64,000 nucleotides of DNA from an uncultured Dysgonomonas sp. (GCA_937995835.1 CALKIV010000028.1:1-64000); one strand, 5' to 3'. Shown: positions 9,327-18,493, counted from the stretch's first letter. Numbers and translations are program-made. The notes: generated by a model from the sequence alone, not told the origin.

Positions 9327-12300
9327 TTAAAATGTAACATTCACTCCAAAAGTATAAATGCGAGGTGAAGGGTAACGTGCATTGTCGACACCTGTCATCA
9401 GAGCATCTTGATTCAGTGACCCTATTTCAGGATCGTATCCAGAATATTTCGTAAATGTGTATAGATTTTGCAAATTCATATACACCTTTAGGTTTTGCAC
9501 TCCTATTCGACTTGTCAGCTTCCGAGGAATCGTATAACCAAAAGCCACACTCTGGATTCTGAGATAAGATCCATCTTCGACAAACTTGTCACTAAAACGA
9601 AAGTTGGATGTAGAAGAAGCTGAAGAGGCTGCGATACGAGGCATATCCCATGCCCCACCAACGATCTGCACATTTCGGAAATCTTCCGGACCATTGGGAT
9701 TTATAAGAGCCAAGCGTGCATAGTCACCAGCTTTGCTCAAGAGATTGTGGTTTTCTCGTGGATTTTCGAGCCATCGACGCTGATAGTTCACCACATCGTT
9801 CCCATAAGAGCCGGTTAAGAATATACTTAAATCAAAATCTTTATAGGTAAATGTATTCCCTATCCCAAATGTGAATTTTGGTTCAGGATTTCCGATATAA
9901 GTAAGATCATTGTCGTCAATGACACCATCATTATTTACATCTTCGAAAATATAATCCCCTATCCATGCACTATTTTTGTCTATATACATATTTTTAGGAA
10001 GTGCTGTAGGTTTGATTTCTCCATTTTCGTCCTTATAGTAAAAGTCGGTTGCTTTTTCGAAACGCCCAATAACCTTATATCCATAATACTGTCCGATAGG
10101 TTCTCCGACTGCAGTTCGAGCAAGAATCGTAATATCCGATCCTTCTTGCAATTTACTGCTTATCAAACTTGTTTCAGTAGCAAGTTCTTTTACTTTATTT
10201 CGGTTCATTGAGAAGACAATATTGGAGGTCCATTCAAAATCTTTACTTCTAACATTAGTCGTATTGAGTGTTAGCTCTATTCCTTTATTTTCTAATGATC
10301 CGATATTTGCCCATGGAGCAGTTGCTGCCCCTTGTCCCTCCGTACCCACATAGGCAGGAAGAGTAAGTCGATACAAGAGATTGTTCGTTTTTTTATAATA
10401 AACATCAGCAATAAACTCAATTCTATTTTGCAGGATACTCAAATCAAGACCCAAGTTGGTTGAAGATGTTGTCTCCCATTTCAGCCCTTCATTGGGTGTA
10501 TTACTTGCTAGCAATCCTGTCCCCCAATTGGTAGGCACAGACGAATAGATAGCAGTATAACCATGGTTAGGTGTATTTTGATTTCCAACAGATCCCCATC
10601 CTAAACGAAGCTTTAGATTATTTATAACGGCATGATCTCTTAAAAACTCTTCTCCAGTCACTCTCCAAGCTAAAGCTGCAGAAGGGAACCAGCCCCATCT
10701 GTGATCTGGATGGAACTTAGAAGAGCCATCGTGTCTCAGTGTTGCAGTCACCATATACTTATTATCAAAAGAATAGAACAAACGCCCAAAATAAGAAAGA
10801 AGAGAGCTAGCACCACTATTCCCATTGATTCTTGCAGTTTTAGAATCTCCTAAGTCTAAGTCTGTAGCTCCATTGGTAAGGAATCCTGACCTATATCCTG
10901 ATAAATATTCCCATGCAGACTTTTGCATTTCTTGACCAAGCATCCCATTTACAGCATGAAGCCCATGCGTACGGTTATAAGTAACTATATTTCTCCAAGT
11001 CCAAAACTTATTGTATGACTTGGCTTGATTTCCTTCACTTATTTCATTTTTGAGAGCTCCAAATTGATAAGTTGGGTCAAACCGATGTGCATTGGTTATA
11101 CCATAATCGAACGACAATTCTGTTCTGTATGTCAGCCCTTCAATGATTGTTGCTTCTCCATATGTATTTCCTCTGATACCCGTTTTTTCGATATCATTCT
11201 TCTTGATCATTGCCAAACCAATTGGATTGTTCTGTACATACTCGTCTGTATCTGGCCCATCGAAATTACCATCAGCATTTCTCACAGCTACATTCGGTGT
11301 TTGTTTCAACGCTGTCTTAATCAACGACTGATCAGACACAGTGATGTTCTGATTTGAATTACTAAATGCAAAATTGAGCCCCACTTTTATATTCTTTTTC
11401 ACCTGAGCATCAAAACTTCCCGATAGGTTCAGACGCTTAAAGCCCGACCCCACAGCAATACCATCTTGATCTAGATGCCCTGCAGAAAGAGAATAAGTTG
11501 ACTTGTCATTTCCTCCCGTTACAGATAGATTATGACTGGTCATAAATGCAGTTTTAAACATTTCATCTTGCCAGTCTGTTCCAGCGCCTAGCAGATCGGG
11601 ACGAACAAAAGTATTATCCCACTCTACAATTCCTAGTTCAGCCCTTTCATTCTTATGGGTAGCGTATTGACGCAAATCCATCATGTCCATTTTTTTAGGC
11701 ATCTGTTGCCAACCCACATAGCCATTATAATTGATAGAGGCTTCGCCTTTGGTTCCACGTTTTGTAGTAATTATAATTACCCCATTAGCACCTCTTGACC
11801 CATAAATAGCTGTTGCCGAAGCATCTTTGAGAATATCCATCGAAACGATATCAGACGGGTTTATCGAGGCCAAAGCATTATCTGAACCTGATTTAGTTTC
11901 TCCATCAATCACCACTCCATCAATCACAAAGATAGGTTCATTAGAAGCATTCAATGAATTGATTCCACGTATACGGATTGACGAGCTACCTCCTGGCAAT
12001 CCTGTATTCTGTTGTACCTGCACCCCTGCTGCTCTTCCTTGCAATACTTGGTCTAATGATGTGACAACTGATTTAGAAATAACCTCGCTGGAAACTGAGG
12101 CAAGTGAACCCGTAAGGTCACTACGCTTCATATGCCCATATCCAACTACCACCACTTCGTCTAGTAGTTGTGTATCCTCCTCTAAGGTCACATTTATCAA
12201 TGTTTTTCCTTGCACAATAACAGCTTGCTCTGTGTATCCCATATATGAGAAATTCAGCGTTGCTTTGCTAGGAACATTTATAGTATATTTCCCATCAATA

Positions 12301-12482
12301 TCAGTCACCGTACCGTTTGTTGTCCCTTTTTCAACAACACTAACTCCAATGAGAGGTTCTCCACTGGCATCACTTACTGTTCCTCGCACAGCAACACTCT
12401 GAGCAGAGAGCCATATAGGTATGAAAAGGAATAATGTGAGGATCTTTAATGATCTTCGAATCGTGTTTTCTTTCATAGTCAT
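9327..12482 (-). CDS. susC: SusC/RagA-family TonB-dependent outer-membrane transporter
   Basis: A 1051-residue SusC. After a signal peptide comes a carboxypeptidase-D-like Ig domain (about 30-105, VRGTVSDASGEPLIGVSVV), the TonB-box region (DEVVVVGYGHMKRSDLTG), the plug with the SusC signatures LQGRAAGVQV and SIRIRGINSLN, and a 22-strand barrel ending YTFGVNVTF. It imports oligosaccharides with its SusD partner, powered by TonB/ExbBD. There is no N-terminal STN domain, so it is not itself the sensor of an anti-sigma relay. First gene of the five-gene xylan locus; start could be M1 or M3. Confidence 0.95.
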   Translation of the reverse strand: MTMKENTIRRSLKILTLFLFIPIWLSAQSVAVRGTVSDASGEPLIGVSVVEKGTTNGTVTDIDGKYTINVPSKATLNFSYMGYTEQAVIVQGKTLINVTLEEDTQLLDEVVVVGYGHMKRSDLTGSLASVSSEVISKSVVTSLDQVLQGRAAGVQVQQNTGLPGGSSSIRIRGINSLNASNEPIFVIDGVVIDGETKSGSDNALASINPSDIVSMDILKDASATAIYGSRGANGVIIITTKRGTKGEASINYNGYVGWQQMPKKMDMMDLRQYATHKNERAELGIVEWDNTFVRPDLLGAGTDWQDEMFKTAFMTSHNLSVTGGNDKSTYSLSAGHLDQDGIAVGSGFKRLNLSGSFDAQVKKNIKVGLNFAFSNSNQNITVSDQSLIKTALKQTPNVAVRNADGNFDGPDTDEYVQNNPIGLAMIKKNDIEKTGIRGNTYGEATIIEGLTYRTELSFDYGITNAHRFDPTYQFGALKNEISEGNQAKSYNKFWTWRNIVTYNRTHGLHAVNGMLGQEMQKSAWEYLSGYRSGFLTNGATDLDLGDSKTARINGNSGASSLLSYFGRLFYSFDNKYMVTATLRHDGSSKFHPDHRWGWFPSAALAWRVTGEEFLRDHAVINNLKLRLGWGSVGNQNTPNHGYTAIYSSVPTNWGTGLLASNTPNEGLKWETTSSTNLGLDLSILQNRIEFIADVYYKKTNNLLYRLTLPAYVGTEGQGAATAPWANIGSLENKGIELTLNTTNVRSKDFEWTSNIVFSMNRNKVKELATETSLISSKLQEGSDITILARTAVGEPIGQYYGYKVIGRFEKATDFYYKDENGEIKPTALPKNMYIDKNSAWIGDYIFEDVNNDGVIDDNDLTYIGNPEPKFTFGIGNTFTYKDFDLSIFLTGSYGNDVVNYQRRWLENPRENHNLLSKAGDYARLALINPNGPEDFRNVQIVGGAWDMPRIAASSASSTSNFRFSDKFVEDGSYLRIQSVAFGYTIPRKLTSRIGVQNLKVYMNLQNLYTFTKYSGYDPEIGSLNQDALMTGVDNARYPSPRIYTFGVNVTF

Positions 12483-12610
12483 GGTTAATTAATTATTAAA
12501 AACTTTTATGTATATTTTTTAACTTCAAAAAGACATGGTTAACAGTTCAACCTAACAGAACAAAATTAAACAAAACAAAGTACTGATACTTAAAGAATAG
12601 TATCAGACAA

Positions 12611-12671
12611 TTTGCGCATCGTTACATCTGTTTGCTACTGGTTACATTTCCTAGACCGCATGTTACACACC
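12611..12671. repeat. Three helically phased GTTACA direct repeats upstream of susC
   Basis: GTTACA occurs at 12621, 12641 and 12662, spaced 20 and 21 bp. The first two copies share the longer pattern TTTGCnnnnnGTTACATnT; the third keeps only the core. Two-turn spacing puts all copies on one DNA face, as for a direct-repeat-binding regulator. They lie 130-190 bp upstream of susC. The repeats are seen directly; an operator role is inferred. Confidence 0.5.
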
Positions 12672-12785
12672 CTCTTTACAGAGATATTATATGCATCCAC
12701 TTGCTCCCTAAACAAGGAAACACTGTTTATGTTCTGCTTCATCGATATTCGATGTGCTTCATTAGTTAAATAGGGTTAAAGTAGG

Positions 12786-12793
12786 CAAAGATA
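12786..12793 (-). promoter_or_regulatory. Candidate -7 element for the xylan locus
   Basis: Minus strand TATCTTTG matches TAnnTTTG exactly, but no TTTG is found 19-21 bp upstream, which may fit an activator-dependent promoter. It would give a leader of about 300 nt that includes the GTTACA repeats. An alternative box, TAATTTTG at 12561-12568, lies between the repeats and the gene and would place the repeats upstream of transcription. Confidence 0.3.
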
Positions 12794-12934
12794 GAGTGAA
12801 TCTCCATAATTCTGAATCTAAATACATCACTTAAGAAGATGTATAATACTAAAGAGTCATTTAACAATAAGGAAATGTGACAAACAAATAAACACAGCTT
12901 AGAAACAACTCGCTTTAAATCCCTCTAAAATTAA

Positions 12935-13045
12935 TGGTCAGGAACAGCATTCCTGAATAAAGCTCTGGGAGACAAATTTGCTAAATCAGATGGAAGTTCT
13001 CCAAGATTAACACCTGAGACATGGTTTCTGCCTAAAAACAGATAA
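12935..13045 (+). pseudogene. Possible 3' remnant of a lost gene
   Basis: After a stop codon, 36 in-frame codons read as protein-like sequence (WSGTAFLNKALGDKF near the start, TPETWFLPKNR at the end) before TAA at 13043. A strong terminator follows 17 bp later, as expected for a gene's 3' end. There is no start codon and no coding signal upstream. I do not recognise the family, and a chance open frame remains possible. Confidence 0.25.
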
Positions 13046-13062
13046 ATCTATAATTCCTTAAG

Positions 13063-13097
13063 AAAAAGAAAGTGCCCATAATGGGCATTTTCTTTTT
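13063..13097 (+). terminator. Hairpin terminator (bidirectional)
   Basis: AAAAAGAAAGTGCCCAT and ATGGGCATTTTCTTTTT form a 17-bp stem with one G-T wobble and a one-base spacer, with U-rich flanks on both strands. No complete plus-strand gene precedes it, supporting loss of one; it would also shield the xylan locus region from antisense transcription. Confidence 0.75.
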
Positions 13098-13131
13098 ATC
13101 ACAAAAACATAAAGGAGTACCCTTTTTTTAA

Positions 13132-13139
13132 TATCTTTG
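13132..13139 (+). promoter_or_regulatory. -7 promoter element of prfB
   Basis: TATCTTTG, an exact match to TAnnTTTG, lies 46 bp before the prfB start. No good TTTG is found at the -33 distance. Confidence 0.45.
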
Positions 13140-13185
13140 CTCCCTTTAGAAGAAGCCTAGATTATAAACAAAAAAATTATCAGTT

Positions 13186-14299
13186 ATGATAACATCAGAC
13201 CAACTAAAAGAAGTGTTGGAACGCGTGAGCGCGTTGAGGGGGTATCTTTGACGTCGATTCGAAGAAAATCCAACTAGAAGAAGAAGAATTAAGAACACAA
13301 GCTCCTGACTTTTGGGGAAATCCACAAACAGCAGAAGCTCAGATGAAAATAGTCAAAGGACTAAAAGGATGGATTGACAGTTATGAGGAAGTAGCGACTG
13401 CTGCCGAAGAACTGCAACTATCTTATGACTTCCTTGCTGAAGAGATCACCACCGAAGAGGAAGTAGATGCAGCATATGAGAAAACCCTCATGCTTGTTGA
13501 AGACTTGGAGCTCAAGAATATGCTTCGTAACGAAGAGGACAAGCTCGGAGCCATCTTGAAAATCAACAGTGGTGCAGGAGGCACAGAGGGTCAAGACTGG
13601 GCTAGTATGCTATTCAGGATGTATCAACGATGGGCTGAAGCACATGGCTATAAAAATGCCGTGACCAACTTGCAAGAAGGGGATGAAGCCGGAATCAAGA
13701 CTGCTACTATCCAAATAGATGGAGAATTTGCCTATGGTTACTTGAAATCCGAAAATGGGGTTCATCGTCTTGTACGTGTATCGCCATACAATGCTCAGGG
13801 TAAACGTATGACATCCTTTGCATCGGTCTTTGTTGTACCTTTGGTAGACGACTCTATTGACATTGAAGTCACTCTTGCAGACATAACTTGGGACACTTTC
13901 CGTTCCAGTGGGGCTGGAGGACAGCACGTGAATAAGGTAGAAACCGGTGTACGTCTACACTATGATTACAAAGATCCTGAAACAGGAGAAATGCATGAAA
14001 TAATCATAGAAAACACTGAGGGACGTTCTCAAGCAACGAATAAGGAAAGTGCCATTCGTGCGTTGAAATCACAACTCTATGAGATGGAGATTGAACGTAA
14101 GAACAGACACAAAGCAGACTTGGAAGCCAACAAGAAAAAAATTGAGTGGGGTTCACAAATCAGAAGTTATGTTTTTGACGATCGCCGCGTGAAAGATCAT
14201 CGCACCAATCACCAAACATCAAACGTAAATGGCGTGATGGATGGAGACATCGACGATTTCATAAAAGCCTACTTGATGGAGTTTGGAGATAGTTTATAA
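13186..14299 (+). CDS. prfB: Peptide chain release factor 2, expressed through a programmed +1 frameshift
   Basis: RF2, which reads UGA and UAA. Translation starts at ATG 13186, reads 21 codons ending CTT, meets in-frame TGA at 13249-13251, and shifts +1 to continue at GAC (13250), giving 370 residues: join 13186-13248 and 13250-14299. The peptidyl-hydrolysis motif GGQ lies in SSGAGGQHVNKVE. The recognition loop reads VSPYNAQGKRMTSF, the SPY-type variant of SPF. Domain order and length are normal. Low RF2 lets ribosomes pause at the UGA and shift, so the gene regulates itself. Confidence 0.96.
13237..13252 (+). promoter_or_regulatory. Programmed +1 frameshift site of prfB
   Basis: AGGGGGTATCTTTGAC contains the Shine-Dalgarno-like AGGGGG three nucleotides before CTT, the slippery CTT-T, the in-frame TGA and a following C that weakens termination. 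This is the same arrangement as in Escherichia coli prfB. Confidence 0.95.
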
Positions 14300-14343
14300 A
14301 CAAGATCTTCATTAAAGGCTCTTAAGTCAATCAGATTAATCAT

Positions 14344-14380
14344 AAAGCTCAGAGGTGTAAACTTTCTGAGCTTTGTTTTT
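14344..14380 (+). terminator. Rho-independent terminator of prfB
   Basis: Perfect 10-bp stem AAAGCTCAGA/TCTGAGCTTT with an 11-base loop, followed by GTTTTT. It ends the prfB transcript and separates it from the downstream protease run. Confidence 0.8.
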
Positions 14381-14490
14381 GTCAGACAGAACTCATTCCT
14401 CAATTCTCCTTTTACAATTTGTAATTAAATATTTACCTTTACCAATTGTGAGATAATCACCATGCAAATTATAATAATCAACAATATAAG

Positions 14491-15885
14491 ATGAAAAAGA
14501 TACTTTTACTACTGTCCTTATTCTACTGCTCTTCCATTTTGTTGGCAGCAGATCTTGCTGACCATTCATACAAATATAGATTAACACTAAAGGACAAAGG
14601 AGAAACTACATATTCGATAGAATCGCCAGAAAAATTTCTTTCCCCTAAAGCAATAGAAAGAAGATTGCAACATAATATAAAAATTGACTCTTCAGACCTA
14701 CCTATTTCCAAAGAGTATTTGGATCAAATAGAAGCAACAGGCAACATCATCGTAGCCAAAAGCAAGTGGAACAACACTGTAGCTGTGCATTGCGCTGACA
14801 GCCTGATGATAGATCAACTGAAGCAATTGCCATTTATAAAAGATGTAACCCTAGTATGGAAAAGCCGTCCGAAAAAGAAAGTAGCAAATGAGGAATCCAA
14901 ATATTTCAACATCATAGAACCACCGGTTGACAGTCTTTTTTATGGATATGCTAACGATAATATCAGACTTCTGAATGGAGACTCTCTGCATGCTAAAGGC
15001 TTCATGGGAAAAGACATGATCATAGGTGTCATTGATGCCGGATTCAACAATCTTCCTAACATTGAATACTTTGACAATATCAATATTTTAGGATTCAAAG
15101 ACTTCGTTTTCGAAAGTACCAGCCTATTTGAACAAGCAAACCAACATGGCACAAACGTGCTTTCATGTATTGCCACCAACAAACCTTATCGTTATGTAGG
15201 TACAGCTCCACATGCAAGCTTCTGGATCTTGGGAACAGAAGATAGTGACTCTGAATATCCGATAGAAGAAGATTACTGGGCATCTGCCATAGAATATGCT
15301 GACAGCGTTGGTGTAGATGTTATCAACACTTCTTTAGGCTATACTAAATTTGATGCACCTGCCACAAGTTTCACCAGAGAGATGCTTGATGGCGAGTCTT
15401 CTTTAATAGCCCGCGCAGCAAACAATGCTGTAAAAAAAGGAATGTTCCTAGTCATCAGCGCAGGCAATGCCGGTAACAAAGAATGGGGTAAAATCAGCAC
15501 TCCTGCTGACGCCAAAGATGTTTTGACAGTGGGAGCTATTGCACGAGATTCAACCATTGCTAATTTCAGTTCCAAAGGACTAACTGCAGACCTGAGAGTC
15601 AAACCGGATGTTGTGGCACTAGGTAGAGGCTCGGTAGTGATCAGTGAAGATGGAAGAGCAGCTTACAAAAATGGCACATCTTTTTCCTCACCCATCATGT
15701 GTGGCATTGTGACATGCCTATGGCAAGCTTTCCCGTCACTTACAAATGTTGAATTACTGGAAGTTATCAGACAATCCGCCGATAGATACGAAGATCCAAG
15801 CATACAATATGGCTATGGAATTCCCGATATGCACAAAGCAATGGGAATTGCTCAAAAGCTCGTTGAAAGAAAGACAAAACAATGA
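14491..15885 (+). CDS. Secreted S8 (subtilisin-family) serine protease
   Basis: A 464-residue exported protease. A signal peptide (1-20) is followed by an inhibitor-like pro-region (about 25-125; SPKAIERR is typical of Bacteroidota S8 proteases). The catalytic triad is intact: D182 in GVIDAGFN, H219 in NQHGTNV and S397 in NGTSFSSP, with oxyanion N326 in SAGNAGN. No sorting domain follows, so it probably acts in the periplasm or outside. Its stop overlaps the xseA start (ATGA), implying translational coupling with a DNA repair gene. Substrate unknown. Confidence 0.9.
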   Translation: MKKILLLLSLFYCSSILLAADLADHSYKYRLTLKDKGETTYSIESPEKFLSPKAIERRLQHNIKIDSSDLPISKEYLDQIEATGNIIVAKSKWNNTVAVHCADSLMIDQLKQLPFIKDVTLVWKSRPKKKVANEESKYFNIIEPPVDSLFYGYANDNIRLLNGDSLHAKGFMGKDMIIGVIDAGFNNLPNIEYFDNINILGFKDFVFESTSLFEQANQHGTNVLSCIATNKPYRYVGTAPHASFWILGTEDSDSEYPIEEDYWASAIEYADSVGVDVINTSLGYTKFDAPATSFTREMLDGESSLIARAANNAVKKGMFLVISAGNAGNKEWGKISTPADAKDVLTVGAIARDSTIANFSSKGLTADLRVKPDVVALGRGSVVISEDGRAAYKNGTSFSSPIMCGIVTCLWQAFPSLTNVELLEVIRQSADRYEDPSIQYGYGIPDMHKAMGIAQKLVERKTKQ

Positions 15886-17186
15886 AATCTGACAGTGCCA
15901 TATCCCTGCATAAGCTCAACAACCTTGTCAAAGGAGTGTTGGACAATCATCTGTCAAGCTATTATTGGATAAAAGCCGAAACTAGCGATGTGCGTGTCAA
16001 TCAGAATGGGCATTGCTATCTTGAATTTATTGAAAAAGATGCTTCAGGCAAAAACATCATAGCCAAAGCACGGGGTATGATTTGGGCAAATACATTCTAT
16101 CTGCTCAAAGCTTTCTTTGAAGAAACTACCAAACAACCATTTTCATCGGGAATAAAGGTACTGGTGCAAGTCAGCATTACCTTTCACGAGCTATATGGCT
16201 ACAGTTTGACAGTACAAGACATCGACCCCAGCTATACCTTAGGCGATCAAGCCATGCATCGGGCAGCCATCATCAAGCAACTGCAAGAAGAGGGTGTCTT
16301 GGAAATGAATAAGGAATTAGAGCTGCCTATCCCAATGAATAGGATAGCCATTATCTCCTCACCCACTGCTGCCGGATATGAGGATTTTTGTCACCAGTTG
16401 ATGAACAATTCTTCTGGCTATGCCTTTTATTTAAAGCTTTTTCCTGCCATTATGCAAGGCGATAAAGCAGAAGGATCCATCATCGAGGCATTAGAAAAAA
16501 TCTATGCTAATCAAGACCTATTTGATGCAGTTGCTATCATCCGAGGAGGGGGAGCAACATCCGATCTCAGCAGTTTCGACTCTTATCTGCTGGCAGCCAA
16601 TTGCGCTCAATTCCCTTTGCCCATCATCACCGGAATCGGTCACGAACGCGATGAAACCGTACTTGACATGGTGGCACATACCCGTGCCAAGACACCCACA
16701 GCTGTAGCTGAGTTTATCATCGCTCAGATGATGGAAACCGAGAATCAATTATTGACTTGCCAAGCCTCCATAGTGAATGCCACTCAAAGGCGAATGCAAG
16801 AACAAATATTACTCTTAAATTCGTTTGAAATGCAAAATTCTTATTTAGTTAAAAATAGAATTAAGCATGAAAGATTCTTACTCGATTCTTACCAAAAGGG
16901 CTTACAAAATATAGCTGACAAAAAAGAAAAAGAGCAAATATCACTCATAGACCAGCTTAAAGAAAAACTTAAAACAAACGTTCAAAGACGCTTAATATCA
17001 GAAGAAGAAAGTCTTATAAATTTAGACAAACTACTACAACTAGTCTCTCCAAAGAATATTTTGCAAAAAGGATATACCGTGACAACCAAGAATGGGAAAA
17101 TAGTAAAGAGTGCTTCTTCTCTGAAATCAGGAGATCAACTTTCTACTATTCTTGCTGATGGAGAAATACAATCAACTGTCAATTAA
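15882..17186 (+). CDS. xseA: Exodeoxyribonuclease VII large subunit
   Basis: 434 residues. An N-terminal OB fold (about 5-105, with YYWIKAETSDVRVN) binds single-stranded DNA, and the catalytic core has the family signature IAIISSPTAAGYEDF and RGGGATSDLSSFD with GIGHERDET. A long coiled coil at about 290-380 is where XseB subunits assemble, then a short C-terminal tail. ExoVII degrades single-stranded DNA from both ends. Start overlaps the protease stop by 4 bp. Its partner xseB lies two genes downstream, separated by a WG-repeat gene. Confidence 0.95.
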   Translation: MKSDSAISLHKLNNLVKGVLDNHLSSYYWIKAETSDVRVNQNGHCYLEFIEKDASGKNIIAKARGMIWANTFYLLKAFFEETTKQPFSSGIKVLVQVSITFHELYGYSLTVQDIDPSYTLGDQAMHRAAIIKQLQEEGVLEMNKELELPIPMNRIAIISSPTAAGYEDFCHQLMNNSSGYAFYLKLFPAIMQGDKAEGSIIEALEKIYANQDLFDAVAIIRGGGATSDLSSFDSYLLAANCAQFPLPIITGIGHERDETVLDMVAHTRAKTPTAVAEFIIAQMMETENQLLTCQASIVNATQRRMQEQILLLNSFEMQNSYLVKNRIKHERFLLDSYQKGLQNIADKKEKEQISLIDQLKEKLKTNVQRRLISEEESLINLDKLLQLVSPKNILQKGYTVTTKNGKIVKSASSLKSGDQLSTILADGEIQSTVN

Positions 17187-17195
17187 CACAAAACT

Positions 17196-18290
17196 ATGGG
17201 AGGATACCAAAAAGACTACAATTACGAAGGAACCGACAACCAACCAATGGAGGTGAGATGCCAACAAATCTCCTCTTTTCATGAAGGACTAGCTGCTATA
17301 AAACAGGGCAAAAAATGGGGCTATATCAACACAAAGGGAGAGATAGAAATTCCCTGTCAGTTTTACTCTGCTTATGACTTTTCTGAAGGATATGCTGTGG
17401 TTGAAAATAAAGATAAATTATATGGATACATCGACAAAAAAGGGAAACAAGTAGTTCCTTATCAGTATACCTTAGCTGATGATTTTAGTGAAGGACTGGC
17501 CGCAGTGAAGGATGACGTAAGACAAGTTTCTGGCTATATTAATGTCCAAAATGAAATGATCATTCAAGGGGAATATGAGAGCATGGACTATTTTAGCGAA
17601 GGCTTAGCAAGCATTAGTGTAAGGAATGAAGAAGGAATAGTAGTCTTTAAATATATTGATAAAGAAGGAAAAATTGTCATTGATAACAGTTTTGATGATG
17701 CTACACCTTTTCACAACGGTTTTGCCAGAGTGGAGCGAGATTCTCAAATAATCATAATTAATAAGCAGGCCGAGGAAGTTTTCAGCACCACAAACTATTT
17801 TTTCATAGAAAATAAAGGAGAGCTTCTTATAACAGATGAAAATAATCGTTTTAAATTTTATAATTTAGCAACTGGACTTCAAAAAGTATTGCCCGAAAAC
17901 ATTGACTCCTTCATCGATTTTACTGATGGTTTAACCTTATTAGAAACGACATTAGGAAAGCAAGGAGCACTTGATGAAGATGGAAACGTGGCGATTCCAT
18001 TCTCTTATGATGACCTGTTTGTGAGTGAAGGACTTATTTACTATCTGAAAAAAGGAGTGTATGGCTTCCTTAACTATCAAGGTGCTGTTATTATTCCTGC
18101 AAAGTATAACCATGTTTATGGCTTTAATTCAGGACTAGCAAAAGTTAGGTCGGGGAAAAAAGAATTTTTCATCGATCAAAAAGGAGAAATAGCCTTTTAT
18201 GTGAAGCAAAAAGAAAGTAGTAAAGTAACACTATTCATCATCGGCATCCTCCTACTTTGGATTGCCCTGATTGTTTTAGTTTTAATATAA
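17196..18290 (+). CDS. WG-repeat protein with C-terminal membrane anchor
   Basis: A 364-residue protein built of about eight WG/KWG-type beta repeats, such as KKWGYINTKGEIEIPCQF and LYGYIDKKGKQVVPYQY, and a single C-terminal hydrophobic helix (about 344-364) with few residues after it. There is no N-terminal signal, so the repeats probably face the cytoplasm as in a tail-anchored protein. WG repeats occur in proteins of unknown or scaffolding function. It sits between xseA and xseB, 9 bp after the first and 5 bp before the second, so it is probably co-expressed with exonuclease VII. Function unknown. Confidence 0.85.
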   Translation: MGGYQKDYNYEGTDNQPMEVRCQQISSFHEGLAAIKQGKKWGYINTKGEIEIPCQFYSAYDFSEGYAVVENKDKLYGYIDKKGKQVVPYQYTLADDFSEGLAAVKDDVRQVSGYINVQNEMIIQGEYESMDYFSEGLASISVRNEEGIVVFKYIDKEGKIVIDNSFDDATPFHNGFARVERDSQIIIINKQAEEVFSTTNYFFIENKGELLITDENNRFKFYNLATGLQKVLPENIDSFIDFTDGLTLLETTLGKQGALDEDGNVAIPFSYDDLFVSEGLIYYLKKGVYGFLNYQGAVIIPAKYNHVYGFNSGLAKVRSGKKEFFIDQKGEIAFYVKQKESSKVTLFIIGILLLWIALIVLVLI

Positions 18291-18295
18291 AGAAT

Positions 18296-18493
18296 ATGGC
18301 AAAAAAAGAACAAACATACGGTGAAGCAATGAAAGAGCTTCAAACGATTATGACAGCAATGGAAAATGAAGAGCTCGACATCGATGTATTGATGGAAAAA
18401 GTAAAGAAAGCCACTGAATTGATCAAGGTCTGTAAGAATAAACTTACCACAGTAAACGAAGAAATTCAAAAAGCACTAGACAATATAGAATAA
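18296..18493 (+). CDS. xseB: Exodeoxyribonuclease VII small subunit
   Basis: A 65-residue helical-hairpin protein beginning MAKKEQTYGEAMKEL; the ATG at 18296 gives the family's normal N-terminus, whereas an earlier in-frame start would lie in the preceding gene. Several XseB copies coat the coiled coil of XseA and are needed for activity. The Glu/Lys-rich helices and the length are typical. Confidence 0.93.
   Translation: MAKKEQTYGEAMKELQTIMTAMENEELDIDVLMEKVKKATELIKVCKNKLTTVNEEIQKALDNIE

Larger units (their letters stand above)
12483..13185. other. Long intergenic region between the xylan locus and prfB
   Basis: About 700 bp between divergent genes. From left to right it holds: an AT-rich susC leader with a TAATTTTG box on the minus strand (12561-12568); phased direct repeats (12611-12671); a second minus-strand TATCTTTG box (12786-12793); a short plus-strand coding remnant (12935-13045); a strong hairpin terminator (13063-13097); and the prfB promoter element (13132-13139). 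No full gene is seen. Confidence 0.6.

Noticed and set aside
9327..12482. SusC as an anti-sigma-coupled transducer
   Set aside because: There is no N-terminal STN domain and no adjacent sigma/anti-sigma pair; the ECF gene at 29.9 kb is far away with different partners.
13343..14299. prfB as a shorter protein starting at an internal Met
   Set aside because: The upstream 52 codons match RF2 once the classic +1 frameshift is read, so the gene starts at 13186.
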